DNA of 37,164 bases from Akkermansiaceae bacterium (GCA_029242935.1 JAQWSX010000020.1:1-37164), one strand, 5' to 3'. Shown: positions 8,334 through 16,833, numbered from the stretch's first letter. Numbers and translations: made by a program. The notes: generated by a model not told the origin, from the letters alone.

Positions 8334-10214
8334 TTAGAGCGACCGGCTGGAGATGTCTTGGGAAATCTTACTGACGAAATCATTCGTTGAAATACTGCCG
8401 AGATCACCTTGATCCCGATGACGCACACTGACGGAGTTTTCCTCCACTTCACGAGCGCCAAGGACGGCAAGATAAGGAATTCGATCCATGCGCGCAAGGC
8501 GAATCTTGGCACCAATTTTATCACCTGCGTGGTCGACCGAAACGCGGGCTCCTGCCTCGGAGAGTTCCATCGCTAGCTCATCGGCTTCTTTGGAATACTT
8601 TTCGGAAATCGGAAGGATTCTCACCTGCTCGGGAGCGAGCCAAGTCGGAAACTTGCCCTCGAAGTGCTCGATCAGGAGTCCTACAAATCGTTCAAGCGAT
8701 CCAAAGGGCGCGCGGTGGATCATAACCGGACGATGTGCCTTGTTATCTGAGCCAATGTAGCTGAGGTCAAAGCGTTCGGGCAAATTGTAGTCGACCTGCA
8801 CCGTTCCGAGTTGCCAGTCGCGGCCGATGACGTCCTTGACCACGAAGTCGATCTTAGGACCATAAAAGGCGGCTTCGCCAGGTTCCTCGGTGTAATCAAC
8901 GCCAAGAGTTTGCACGGCTTCGCGCAGGGCGGATTCCGCTTTATCCCAATTCTCGGGGTCGCCCACGTATTTATCGCTATCAGGGTCGCGAAGAGAGAGT
9001 CTGACCCCGTAATCGCTCATACCGAGAGTGTTGAGGACCTTTTTGACGAGGCCAAGGCACCCTTGAATTTCTTCTCCAACTTGCTCTGGCGTGCAAAAAA
9101 GGTGAGCGTCATCTTGAGTAAAACTACGAACGCGAGTCAATCCGCCAAGCTCGCCAGATTGCTCCCATCGATAAACGGTTCCAAACTCCGCAAGTCGCAC
9201 CGGGAGATCACGGTAGGAACGATGCTCGCTGTCGAAAATCTTAATGTGATGGGGGCAATTCATCGGCTTGAGGAGAAAACCCTCGATTTCACCGGTCGAG
9301 ATGAAATTAACCAAATCACTACACTTCGCACCCTCTTCCCCGAGCTTTTTCATGGCATCTCGCTCCACGATGGGCGGGAACTGGCTGTCCTCGTAATACG
9401 GGAAGTGTCCCGACGTCCGATAAAGATCAAGTTTACCGATGTGCGGCGTAAACACTTGAAAATATCCCTGCTTGTCGAGTTCCTCGGAGATAAAGTCCTG
9501 CAGCTCACGACGAATGATTCCGCCTTTCGGCTTCCAAAGCGGAAGCCCCTGCCCCACCGACTCATCAAAGGCAAAGAGATTCATCTCTTTGCCTAAACGA
9601 CGGTGATCACGCTTTTTCGCCTCTTCAAGTCGTTCGAGATGCTCGTCGAGGAGCGTACGGTTCTTGAAACAAGTCCCATAAATCCTCTGGAGAGATTGTT
9701 TGTCTTTATCTCCTTTATAAAACGCACTGGCTACTGACATCACCTTAAAGGCCTTACAGTTACCGGTCCGGCCCACGTGGGGACCGGCGCAGAGGTCCCA
9801 AAAATCGCCATTCTTGAAGATCGATATCTCTTCGTCTTCCGGAATGTCATTGAGAAGGTCGACCTTAAACACCGACTCGACCTCGCGCTCCATAACCGCA
9901 GCCAAACGACCAGCCTTGGCTAAAGACATTGCTTCGTCGCGGCTCACCACCATGCGCTCGAAGGGAGCATTTTCCTTCACTACCTTCTTCATCTCGGCTT
10001 CGATCTGCGGAAAATCATCAGGCGAAATCCGGTGTTTCAAATCGACGTCATAATAAAAACCGCCCTCAACCGGAGGGCCGGCGGCAAATTGGGCATCCGG
10101 CCAAATCCGCGAAACCGCGGTCGCCAGCACGTGAGCACAGGAGTGGCGCAAGCGCTCCAGATCTGACATCTGGTGGCGCTCTTCGAGGGTTTTACGGTCT
10201 TTTTCGTCTGCCAT
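8334..10214 (-). CDS. thrS: Threonyl-tRNA synthetase lacking the TGS domain
   Basis: Charges tRNA-Thr with threonine. The protein has 626 residues. The editing domain opens within 25 residues of the start, with HSCAH (His24, His28) and LCAGPH (Cys142, His146). The catalytic core has the zinc ligands Cys320 (KPMNC), His371 (TQDDAH) and His500 (VMIH), with motif 2 RWEQSGELGGLTRVR. The anticodon-binding domain is at the end (TWLAPEQVRILPISEKY). The N-terminal TGS domain of E. coli ThrRS (about 60 residues) is absent, and a TGA stops the frame shortly before the ATG. About 25 extra residues lie between SGHF (268) and KPMNC (320). It precedes infC, as in many bacteria. Confidence 0.96.
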   Translation of the reverse strand: MADEKDRKTLEERHQMSDLERLRHSCAHVLATAVSRIWPDAQFAAGPPVEGGFYYDVDLKHRISPDDFPQIEAEMKKVVKENAPFERMVVSRDEAMSLAKAGRLAAVMEREVESVFKVDLLNDIPEDEEISIFKNGDFWDLCAGPHVGRTGNCKAFKVMSVASAFYKGDKDKQSLQRIYGTCFKNRTLLDEHLERLEEAKKRDHRRLGKEMNLFAFDESVGQGLPLWKPKGGIIRRELQDFISEELDKQGYFQVFTPHIGKLDLYRTSGHFPYYEDSQFPPIVERDAMKKLGEEGAKCSDLVNFISTGEIEGFLLKPMNCPHHIKIFDSEHRSYRDLPVRLAEFGTVYRWEQSGELGGLTRVRSFTQDDAHLFCTPEQVGEEIQGCLGLVKKVLNTLGMSDYGVRLSLRDPDSDKYVGDPENWDKAESALREAVQTLGVDYTEEPGEAAFYGPKIDFVVKDVIGRDWQLGTVQVDYNLPERFDLSYIGSDNKAHRPVMIHRAPFGSLERFVGLLIEHFEGKFPTWLAPEQVRILPISEKYSKEADELAMELSEAGARVSVDHAGDKIGAKIRLARMDRIPYLAVLGAREVEENSVSVRHRDQGDLGSISTNDFVSKISQDISSRSL

Positions 10215-10295
10215 GGGAGCCGGAGATAAAGCAGGTCAATGAAGGAAATGCAAGCGTTGCTCACAGCGGAAATGCGAGTATCTATGAGACTTCCG

Positions 10296-11024
10296 ATGAG
10301 AACTCCGACCCTAGAGGACCGCCTTGCCGTCCGCGAAAAGCCCGCAAGCTCCCCCGTGATGTTTCAGACTTGGAGCAATCTTCTTTTCCTCCACTGGGAA
10401 ATCGACCCACAGAAAATCGCGAAACGAATTCCCGATCGTCTCTCAGTCGATTTGCACGAAGGTAAGACCTACCTCGGTCTCGTCCCTTTCTTCATGAGAA
10501 AGGTCCGCCCACGCTTTCTGCCACAAATGCCCGGGCTTTCCAATTTTCTCGAATTGAACGTCCGCGCATACGTGCACGACGAACAAGGGCAACCCGGAGT
10601 CTGGTTTTTCTCGCTCGATTGCGATCAACCCATTGCCGTCGAAGTGGCCCGGAAATTTTTCCATCTTCCCTATCAACATGCACAGATGTCGACTGAGGGA
10701 TCGATCTATCGCTGTCAGCGCAAAGATCGCAAAGAGAAAGCCGTGTTTGATTACGAAGGCTCCGGCGACCTCCGAACGGCAAAGCCAGGGTCACTGGAAT
10801 TCTTCCTCCTCGAGCGCTACCTCCTTTTTTCAGAATCGAGGGGCGGAAAAATCCATTGCGGTCAGGTTCACCACTCACCCTATCAATTCACCAAAGCCAA
10901 AGTCAGACAATCTAGCAGAGCCCCTTTAGAATGGGAAAACTTCTCGGTAGGAGACGGTCCCACTTCACAGCTCTACAGTCCGGGTGTTCCAGTTAGCATC
11001 CACCCTCTCCGACCAGTAGGTTAA
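10296..11024 (+). CDS. DUF2071 (YqjF-like) protein
   Basis: A protein of about 242 residues of the DUF2071 family, whose function is unknown. Family features visible are the opening WSNLLFLHWEIDPQKIAKRIPD, LHEGKTYLGLVPFFM, the FLELNVRAYV-HDEQGQPGVWFFSLDCD core and FFLLERYLLFS. Several in-frame ATGs lie upstream (10239, 10272, 10284). 10296 is chosen because the others leave almost no room for a promoter beside the divergent thrS, whose ATG is at 10214, and because their added residues look like noise. It is a single gene converging on the sigma-factor gene. Confidence 0.8.
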   Translation: MRTPTLEDRLAVREKPASSPVMFQTWSNLLFLHWEIDPQKIAKRIPDRLSVDLHEGKTYLGLVPFFMRKVRPRFLPQMPGLSNFLELNVRAYVHDEQGQPGVWFFSLDCDQPIAVEVARKFFHLPYQHAQMSTEGSIYRCQRKDRKEKAVFDYEGSGDLRTAKPGSLEFFLLERYLLFSESRGGKIHCGQVHHSPYQFTKAKVRQSSRAPLEWENFSVGDGPTSQLYSPGVPVSIHPLRPVG

Positions 11025-11052
11025 TCCCTAAGAGAGCTTACTTTTGCGGATC

Positions 11053-11084
11053 GAAAAAGAGCGACAGGGTCACCCCTGCCGCTC
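11053..11084 (-). terminator. Intrinsic terminator of the sigma-factor gene
   Basis: On the minus strand an 11-bp stem (GAGCGGCAGGG paired with CCCTGTCGCTC, loop GTGA) is fully paired if one G-U wobble is allowed, and is followed by TTTTTC. On the plus strand the same position is an A-C mismatch with no T-run. It therefore belongs to the minus-strand gene ending at 11129. Confidence 0.88.
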
Positions 11085-11128
11085 TTCACACCTACGATCC
11101 CAATCGCAATGGATTGTGTTATCTAACC

Positions 11129-12019
11129 TCAAGAAACCTTCCTCGGGAGAAAAACCTCTATCGGCTTCTCTCTTATACGCAAATTTTTCCGCATTTTATC
11201 AAGCGCAATATTTTGTAATTGGCGGATTCTTTCTCTGGTGACCTTAAATTCGCGCCCAACTTCCTCCAAAGTCATCGCAGTTTTACCACAGAGACCATAT
11301 CTAGCCTCAATTATTTTTGATTCACGCTCGTCGAGAACTTCGAGCAGAGAATCGATCTGATTGAGCATATTTTTGTCAGAAAGCACCTCAAAAGGATCTT
11401 CGGCATGCTCATCACCGATGATTTCCGCAAAACTTGAGCGGTCCTCGTCCCCAACGGGCGAATCCAGAGAAGCTGGCCGCTGTGCAGCCCGTTTCAGGAG
11501 CGAAAGCTTTTTTGGAGCCATTCCAGTCTCTCCGCATAATTCTTCGTCGGTCGGCTCGCGACCATAAGATTCTGCGAGCAGAGCCATGACACGACGTAAT
11601 TTCGCAATTTTATCCACCATGTGGACAGGAAGACGGATCGTCTTACTCTGGTTGGCAAGAGCCCGCTTGATCGACTGCTTGATCCACCAAGACCCATAAG
11701 TGGAGAGCTTTCCACCTTTTGCCGGATCAAAGCGCTCAACTGCCTTCATAAGACCGATGTTGCCCTCCGAAATCAAATCCATGAGAGGAAGCCCATAGTT
11801 TGAATAATCCTGAGCGATTTTCACGACGAGACGCAAATTCGCTTTGATCATGCGGGTTCTAGCGTCTTGATCACCCTTTTTGATTAGGGCTGCCAGTTTT
11901 ACTTCTTCCTTAGGAGTTAGCAAAGGCGTCTCGCTGATCTCGCGCATATAGAGCCTTAAGCTACTGTCCGCATCATAGCGCGAAGCATCAATTATTGGTG
12001 TTTTTGGGGGGTTTTTCAT
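11129..12019 (-). CDS. RNA polymerase sigma factor, RpoD/RpoS-like (group 2)
   Basis: A 296-residue sigma-70 family factor. Region 1.2 is SSLRLYMREISETPLLTPKE. Region 2 has NLRLVVKIAQDYSNYGLPLM-DLISEGNIGLMKAVERFDP and KLSTYGSWWIKQSIKRALA, with the -10-reading stretch SKTIRLPVHM. Region 3 has ESYGREPTDEEL. Region 4 has LDERESKIIEARYGL and the helix-turn-helix MTLEEVGREFKVTRERIRQL. The short N-terminus without region 1.1 and the size fit an RpoS-like group 2 factor rather than the main RpoD. It has its own terminator and a 5' spacer of about 280 bp, so it is probably transcribed alone. Which stress it serves cannot be told. Confidence 0.93.
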   Translation of the reverse strand: MKNPPKTPIIDASRYDADSSLRLYMREISETPLLTPKEEVKLAALIKKGDQDARTRMIKANLRLVVKIAQDYSNYGLPLMDLISEGNIGLMKAVERFDPAKGGKLSTYGSWWIKQSIKRALANQSKTIRLPVHMVDKIAKLRRVMALLAESYGREPTDEELCGETGMAPKKLSLLKRAAQRPASLDSPVGDEDRSSFAEIIGDEHAEDPFEVLSDKNMLNQIDSLLEVLDERESKIIEARYGLCGKTAMTLEEVGREFKVTRERIRQLQNIALDKMRKNLRIREKPIEVFLPRKVS

Positions 12020-12301
12020 AGATTTGTCTTTCGTAAAGCGACTGTCACTTCGCTTTTTTCGTGTCCATCGTGATCACAATGTAAACTCAAGCATCTACAA
12101 TGTGTGACGCACCTCCCTATACTTTCGTTACTTCATTTGAAAAAAACTTCACAAATTTTCCAAATCAATTGGTTTTTCGGCCTTGCCAGAAATCCCGCGC
12201 CCAGATTTTTCTATGATGGAAACCACCCTCTTTTTAATTTTTTTGACCATGAGTATCTCGTTCTGAGCACCTGACCTCCTGAGCAAAAATGATTTTGACG
12301 T
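12020..12301. other. Intergenic region upstream of the sigma-factor gene
   Basis: This AT-rich stretch of about 280 bp must hold the promoter of the sigma-factor gene. I see no convincing -35/-10 pair and no open frame with coding character. It contains the 8-bp palindrome GTGATCAC (12070-12077). It also has a 6-bp stem (AAGCGA, 12036-12041, with TCGCTT, 12050-12055) that is followed by T residues only on the plus strand, where no gene lies upstream. Confidence 0.5.
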
Positions 12302-12332
12302 AAAAAAGCGGGACCGGTCAGGCCCCGCTTTT
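12302..12332 (-). terminator. Intrinsic terminator of the first amt gene
   Basis: The minus strand reads AAAAGCGGGGCC-TGACC-GGTCCCGCTTTTTT, a fully paired stem (one G-U) with a T-run. The plus strand has a mismatch at the same point and a shorter T-run, so it mainly serves the minus-strand amt gene that ends at 12368, 36 bp upstream of the hairpin. Confidence 0.88.
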
Positions 12333-12367
12333 CTTTTGGAATCGTAGCTTACTTCCCAAACTTTGAA

Positions 12368-13705
12368 TCAAGCATCAAAGTTGTAGGCCGTTTCGCCGTG
12401 TTCGGCAGAATCGAGACCTTCCGCTTCAACCTCTTCCGAAACCCGCAGACCCACCGTCTTCTTAATAATTAGAACAATGATGATTGTTGCGACTGCGGAC
12501 CAAACGACGGTTATTCCCACCGACTTCAGCTGAATAATGAGCTGTTCCATGCTAGAATAAGTTTCACCGGTTTCACTATTCTTAACACTGAGCCCCAGAC
12601 CTCCGAGGACGCCCTCGGCTCCGAGAAATGCCACCATAATCGTCCCCAAAATGCCACCCACACCGTGCACTGCGAAGACATCGAGTGAGTCGTCGATCTT
12701 CAACTTGTGACGGACAATTCCGCACATAAAGTAACAAATGACTCCGGCCGAAAATCCGATCAAAAGAGCTCCCATCGGCCCAACGTTTCCTGAAGCTGGG
12801 GTAATCGTAGCCAACCCGGCAACCATTCCAGTCGCGATTCCAACGACACCGGTTTTACCTGTTTGGATCCGCTCCACGAGGCACCAAACCAGCGCGGCTG
12901 TGGCAGCCGAGATATGAGTCACTAGCATTGTCATCCCTGCCGCTCCGCTGGCTTCGCCCTGAGAACCGGCATTGAAACCAAACCAACCCACCCAGAGAAG
13001 AGAGGCTCCTATCATCACAAGTCCCGGACTATGGGGTGGCTGAAGCTGCTTCGGAAATCCTCGGCGGGGACCGATCATTTTCGCTAGGACTAGCGCAGAT
13101 ACCCCAGCAGTTGCGTGAACCACAATTCCTCCAGCAAGGTCAATGGCTCCCCAACCAAGCATGATTCCTCCATCGGCCCACACCCAATAAACTGCGGGAG
13201 CATAAACTAAAGTTAGCCACAACGCAGTGAACACCATCACCGCAACAAACTTCATCCTCTCTACGAAAGCACCGACGATCAAACCAGGGGTGATGATGGC
13301 AAAAGTCATCTGAAACATTACGAACACCGTATTCGGAACTCCATTGGAGTTATTACCCTCCACCCCATTCAAGAACACGTTGCTAAGACCTCCCAACCAG
13401 CCTGAATCTCCGGAGTCAAAGGCAAAGCTGAAGAGAAAGACCACCCACATGATCGACGCCAGTGCCGCGATCGCGTAGCAGTGCATCAACACCGAGAGGA
13501 CATTTTTAGCCCTCACCAAACCGCCGTAGAACAGCGCGAGGCCGGGAAGGGTCATCATTAGCACCAGAACTGTGGCGGTGATCATCCAGGCGGTATTTCC
13601 GGTGTCGATTGGAGTCTCGCCCTGAGCCCAAAGTGAGCCCGAGCTTAGGAACAGCATCGCTAAGAATGCTCCGAAGGGTTTCATGGAATGGCGGTATTTC
13701 GTCAT
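12368..13705 (-). CDS. amt: Ammonium transporter (Amt), copy 1
   Basis: Trimeric inner-membrane channel for ammonium uptake, 445 residues including a probable signal peptide (to about WAQ, residue 28). Eleven membrane segments are expected and the hydrophobic pattern fits. Family motifs are GLALFYGGLVRAKNVLSVLM and WGAIDLAGGIVVHATAGVSA (first pore histidine, His197), and the second pore histidine, His347, is in DVFAVHGVGGILGT. The C-terminal tail VGLRVSEEVEAEGLDSAEHG is the conserved cytoplasmic gate that binds PII (GlnK) proteins. No glnK is adjacent. A second ATG at 13684 would also give a good signal peptide. It is divergent from the second amt, with a sigma-54-like box upstream. Confidence 0.95.
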   Translation of the reverse strand: MTKYRHSMKPFGAFLAMLFLSSGSLWAQGETPIDTGNTAWMITATVLVLMMTLPGLALFYGGLVRAKNVLSVLMHCYAIAALASIMWVVFLFSFAFDSGDSGWLGGLSNVFLNGVEGNNSNGVPNTVFVMFQMTFAIITPGLIVGAFVERMKFVAVMVFTALWLTLVYAPAVYWVWADGGIMLGWGAIDLAGGIVVHATAGVSALVLAKMIGPRRGFPKQLQPPHSPGLVMIGASLLWVGWFGFNAGSQGEASGAAGMTMLVTHISAATAALVWCLVERIQTGKTGVVGIATGMVAGLATITPASGNVGPMGALLIGFSAGVICYFMCGIVRHKLKIDDSLDVFAVHGVGGILGTIMVAFLGAEGVLGGLGLSVKNSETGETYSSMEQLIIQLKSVGITVVWSAVATIIIVLIIKKTVGLRVSEEVEAEGLDSAEHGETAYNFDA

Positions 13706-13752
13706 AATTTATCGAATTGTGTCCCCACCCATCAGGTCGGGATCAATCGTAG

Positions 13753-13769
13753 AGCATCTTTCATGCCAG
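13753..13769 (-). promoter_or_regulatory. Sigma-54-like promoter for amt copy 1
   Basis: The minus strand reads CTGGCATGAAAGATGCT. The GG and GC pairs are exactly ten bases apart, and only two positions differ from the consensus YTGGCACGN4TTGCW. The expected transcription start is near 13741, giving a leader of about 36 nt. It is weaker alone than the plus-strand box, but the paired, outward arrangement supports it. Confidence 0.5.
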
Positions 13770-13776
13770 ACATGAA
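13760..13776. promoter_or_regulatory. Inverted repeat in the amt-amt spacer
   Basis: TTCATG-N5-CATGAA is a perfect 6-bp inverted repeat between the two divergent sigma-54 boxes, overlapping the minus-strand one. It may bind a regulator. It does not resemble the usual NtrC site (GCAC-N5-TGGTGC type). Confidence 0.3.
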
Positions 13777-13793
13777 TCATACTCATCATAGCG

Positions 13794-13809
13794 TGGCACA
13801 CCCGTTGCT
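13794..13809 (+). promoter_or_regulatory. Sigma-54 (-24/-12) promoter for amt copy 2
   Basis: TGGCAC-ACCCG-TTGCT matches the sigma-54 core exactly, with GG and GC ten bases apart. The expected start is near 13820, leaving a leader of about 25 nt before the ATG at 13846. Sigma-54 control of amt genes, usually through NtrC under nitrogen limitation, is well established in other bacteria. Confidence 0.75.
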
Positions 13810-13845
13810 CACCCCTTAGCTGTTCAACAAGAACCAATAAAAAAC

Positions 13846-15273
13846 ATGCGAAAGCTAACACAAAAAATGACAAGAGCGTGGCTGCTCACCCTAACGGTCA
13901 GTCTCTTCGCCGGATTCGGCGTATCAAACGCGCAAGAAGAAGCCACTACCGATCCTCCAATTGCTCAAACACCTGCCGTGCCGGAAGAGGTGGACGAAAC
14001 CAAAGCTGGATACGAGGAACTTATTGCTGGACAGGGAGACACGGCCTACGCCTTCGACTTCTTCACTACATCGATGCTCTGGACGGTTATTGCCGCAGCT
14101 ATGGTTTTCATCATGCATCTAGGATTCGCAACCTTAGAGGCAGGCCTGACCCAAAAGAAGAATACTGTGAATATTCTCTTCAAAAATGTCTGGATCATCA
14201 GCGTAGGCTTGCTCACTTATGCACTCACAGGGTTCAACACCCATTACCCCGGCGAGTTTAATGGCTTCTTCTCCATTGGTGGACCAATCGGAGATCTCAA
14301 TGCCGACGGTGGGGGCACTTTCGGCTATGGTGGAGTATCCCTCGCCATGACCGGATACGGCGACTTCATCTTCCAAGCAATGTTTGCCGCAACCGCGGCA
14401 ACTATCGTTTCCGGTGCGGTTGCAGAGCGAATCAAGCTTGGTTTTTTCATGATCTACTCAACCCTCCTAGTTGCGCTCGGATACACAATTGCTGGTTCTT
14501 GGCACTGGGGAGGTGGATTCCTCGCCCAACTGGAAACACCCTTCAAAGATTTTGCCGGTTCTACGGTTGTGCACGGCTTCGGTGGAGCTGCCGCGCTAGC
14601 TGCCGTCATAGTTCTCGGGCCTCGAGCTGGGAAGTATACCTCGAGCGGCGTGAAGCCCATCCTCGGCCACAGCATGCCACTCGCTGCGATTGGCGTTTTC
14701 CTTCTCTTCTTTGGATGGTTTGGCTTTAATGGTGGTTCGGTGCTCTCAGCTGCCCCCGGTCCTCTTGGACTTGTTTTCACCACGACAGCACTTGCGGCAG
14801 CGGCCGGTTGTGTCGCTTCAATCATTGTCTCTATTATTGTTCTTAAAAAACCAGATCTATCAATGGCGCTCAACGGTCTTCTTGCAGGGCTTGTCTCAAT
14901 CACTGCGGGTGCTGACGTAGTTGGCCCCTGGGGTGCCGTGATCATGGGTGCTGTCGGCGGTGCAATCGTGGTCTTCTCCATTCTTTTCTTCGACAAGATC
15001 AGAATGGACGACCCCGTTGGCGCGATCTCTGTTCACGGGGTCTGCGGAATTTGGGGAACCATTGCCCTAGTCTTCTTCACAACAGAGGAAGCTGGAACCT
15101 TCAGCCTGATGTCCCAGCTTATCGGAGTTGGCGCAGTCTATATCTTCGCCTTCGTGGTCTCGTTGGTCCTCTGCATTGTCGGTAAAATAACCTTCGGAAT
15201 CCGCGTTAGCGATGAGGAGGAAGCTGAAGGGCTCGACATTGCTGAGCACGGTGCTCCAGCTTACGCCGATTGA
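13846..15273 (+). CDS. amt: Ammonium transporter (Amt), copy 2
   Basis: A second ammonium channel, 475 residues, clearly diverged from copy 1. A signal peptide (about residues 1-30, ending SNAQ) is followed by an extra periplasmic stretch rich in P, E and T, then the channel. Motifs include FATLEAGLTQKKNTVNILFKN and the first pore histidine, His243, in FAGSTVVHGFGGAAALA. FFGWFGFNGGS follows, and the second pore histidine, His397, is in GAISVHGVCGIWGT. The C-terminal PII-binding tail is FGIRVSDEEEAEGLDIAEHG. The longer periplasmic loop (NTHYPGEFNGFFSIGGPIGD) also sets it apart. It has a sigma-54 promoter upstream and an intrinsic terminator downstream, so it is a single-gene unit. Confidence 0.95.
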   Translation: MRKLTQKMTRAWLLTLTVSLFAGFGVSNAQEEATTDPPIAQTPAVPEEVDETKAGYEELIAGQGDTAYAFDFFTTSMLWTVIAAAMVFIMHLGFATLEAGLTQKKNTVNILFKNVWIISVGLLTYALTGFNTHYPGEFNGFFSIGGPIGDLNADGGGTFGYGGVSLAMTGYGDFIFQAMFAATAATIVSGAVAERIKLGFFMIYSTLLVALGYTIAGSWHWGGGFLAQLETPFKDFAGSTVVHGFGGAAALAAVIVLGPRAGKYTSSGVKPILGHSMPLAAIGVFLLFFGWFGFNGGSVLSAAPGPLGLVFTTTALAAAAGCVASIIVSIIVLKKPDLSMALNGLLAGLVSITAGADVVGPWGAVIMGAVGGAIVVFSILFFDKIRMDDPVGAISVHGVCGIWGTIALVFFTTEEAGTFSLMSQLIGVGAVYIFAFVVSLVLCIVGKITFGIRVSDEEEAEGLDIAEHGAPAYAD

Positions 15274-15301
15274 TCCTTACTCAGCTGACAAAATCTTCAA
15301 G

Positions 15302-15329
15302 GACCGCAGGCTTGCCTGCGGTCTTTTTT
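15302..15329 (+). terminator. Intrinsic terminator of amt copy 2
   Basis: A perfect 9-bp stem GACCGCAGG / CCTGCGGTC with loop CTTG is followed by TTTTTTAA, 28 bp after the stop codon. It lies between convergent genes and may also slow deoA transcription, but the T-run is on the plus strand only. Confidence 0.93.
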
Positions 15330-15334
15330 AATCC

Positions 15335-16648
15335 TCATGACCCGACCACCTCGTAAACCACGGGCTGTCCGCTGGATACTGTATCACTCAAAGTCACGGC
15401 GGCCTGAACTTTTGCACCCGCCAATTCAGCCTCCTTCGCCGAGCGTGCATGGACCAAAGCCAGACAATCACCCTCACTCACCCGCTGCCCCAATTGGGGA
15501 AGCTCCGACAAACCGACGGCGTAGTCGATTCTATCCTCCGCCCGACGTCTTCCGCCGCCAAGTTCGACCACCACTAGCCCAAGCTCACGGGTCTCAATTT
15601 GAGACACCCAACCGCTCCCCGTCGATTTCACTTCAACAATCACCTCCGCCTTTGGAAGGTATTTCTCGGGTTCCTCCACAAAATCGCCAGGCCCACCCAG
15701 GCCCTCGACCATTTGACCAAAGACCTGTGCTGCCTTTCCGGAATTTAAAGCTCGCCCCAAATCACGGCGCGCTTGATCCCGATCCTTCGCCAAGCCTCCC
15801 AGCACCAACAACTCGGCCGAAAGGCTCATCACCACAGTTTCAAGCCGCGAGCGATCACCCTCCCCCCTCAAAAATCTTACCGCATCCAAAACCTCGAGTG
15901 CATTGCCCGCCGTTCCAGCCAAAGATTCATTCATATCGGTCACAAGAGCAGTCGTTTTGACTCCCGCCCCATTGGAAACCCCTACGATACTTTCGGCGAG
16001 CGCCAACGAATCGGGATAGTCTTTCATAAACGCCCCGCTCCCTGTTTTAACATCCATTACTAAGGCCTCCAGCCCTGCCGCCAGCTTTTTGGAAAGAATG
16101 GAAGCGGTGATTAAGTCAAGCGATTCCACCGTCGCGGTGATATCGCGGGTGGCATAAAATCGCTTATCTGCAGGAGCCAGCGAAGCAGTTTGACCAATAA
16201 TGGCAACCCCGCAATCCTTCACAACCCTACGAAACAGCGCATTGGATGGCATCGTTTGGTATCCCGGAATGCTGTCGAGTTTATCGAGCGTGCCACCGGT
16301 ATGCCCCAGTCCACGTCCCGAAATCATGGGAACATAGCCGCCACACGCTGCCACCAGCGGCCCTAGCATCAACGAAACATTATCGCCCACTCCACCAGTC
16401 GAGTGCTTGTCGATCGCCGGCCCATCCAGATCATCCCACGAGAGGGTCTGCCCCGAGTCCCGCATTCCCTCGGTCAAGGCCACCCGCTCATCAAGCGACA
16501 TCCCTTGAAAAAAGACGGCCATCGCAAAAGCGGCAATCTGTCCCTCTGAGATCGATTGATCTCCGATCCCTCGGGCAAAATACGTGATTTCATCACGGCT
16601 CAGAGCCTGACCATCCCGCTTTTTTCTAATAATCTCCTGAGTTAACAT
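15335..16648 (-). CDS. deoA: Thymidine phosphorylase DeoA
   Basis: Splits thymidine (and deoxyuridine) with phosphate into the base and 2-deoxyribose-1-phosphate for nucleoside salvage. The protein has 437 residues, matching E. coli DeoA (440). Motifs include the phosphate-binding [12 protein letters not shown], the family signature [40 protein letters not shown] and GSGAFM. The glycine-rich C-terminal domain includes [15 protein letters not shown]. It starts 5 bp after a small XapX-type gene and is probably co-transcribed with it. No other nucleoside-salvage genes are adjacent. Confidence 0.95.
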   Translation of the reverse strand: MLTQEIIRKKRDGQALSRDEITYFARGIGDQSISEGQIAAFAMAVFFQGMSLDERVALTEGMRDSGQTLSWDDLDGPAIDKHSTGGVGDNVSLMLGPLVAACGGYVPMISGRGLGHTGGTLDKLDSIPGYQTMPSNALFRRVVKDCGVAIIGQTASLAPADKRFYATRDITATVESLDLITASILSKKLAAGLEALVMDVKTGSGAFMKDYPDSLALAESIVGVSNGAGVKTTALVTDMNESLAGTAGNALEVLDAVRFLRGEGDRSRLETVVMSLSAELLVLGGLAKDRDQARRDLGRALNSGKAAQVFGQMVEGLGGPGDFVEEPEKYLPKAEVIVEVKSTGSGWVSQIETRELGLVVVELGGGRRRAEDRIDYAVGLSELPQLGQRVSEGDCLALVHARSAKEAELAGAKVQAAVTLSDTVSSGQPVVYEVVGS

Positions 16649-16653
16649 CCTGT

Positions 16654-16833
16654 TTAGCGATTAATAGCTTGCTCGATCAAGATCCATAATTTGCTCCCCC
16701 CCCAAATGCCCACAATCCCCATCACTCCCGCAAAAAAAGGCGGAGCTGGAAGAGGCAATTTGCAAGCAGTGAAAATCAAGCCGACTATTAACCCTGTCCC
16801 GAGAGATGCGAATGCGACTGCCATAAGTGACAT
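16654..16833 (-). CDS. Small XapX-type membrane protein
   Basis: A 59-residue protein starting [20 protein letters not shown]. It has two hydrophobic segments around a central proline-rich turn, [20 protein letters not shown], which is the signature of the XapX/DUF1427 domain (G-x-L-x-G-x-x-F ... P-A-P-P ... G-x-x-G). It ends IEQAINR. The function of this domain is unknown; its name points to a nucleoside (xanthosine) catabolism locus. It lies directly upstream of deoA with only a 5-bp gap, which fits that theme. GAGAGA just before the ATG may act as the ribosome binding site. An alternative ATG is at 16824. Confidence 0.78.
   Translation of the reverse strand: MSLMAVAFASLGTGLIVGLIFTACKLPLPAPPFFAGVMGIVGIWGGSKLWILIEQAINR

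Noticed and set aside
8811-9596. Long plus-strand open frame of 261 codons inside thrS
   Set aside because: It is antisense to a well-conserved enzyme, and its composition is that of a mirrored coding frame.
10214-10295. Sigma-70 promoter for thrS (TTGCAT, 17 bp, TTTATC)
   Set aside because: The boxes are weak, and the -10 would lie only about 13 bp from the ATG, leaving almost no leader.
12036-12059. Terminator-like hairpin with T-run on the plus strand
   Set aside because: No plus-strand gene lies upstream; it falls in the leader of the sigma-factor gene and is probably chance or a leader structure.
15337-15960. Proline-rich plus-strand frame inside deoA
   Set aside because: Its Pro/Arg/Ser-rich composition is the complement of deoA codons; there is no start context or family match.
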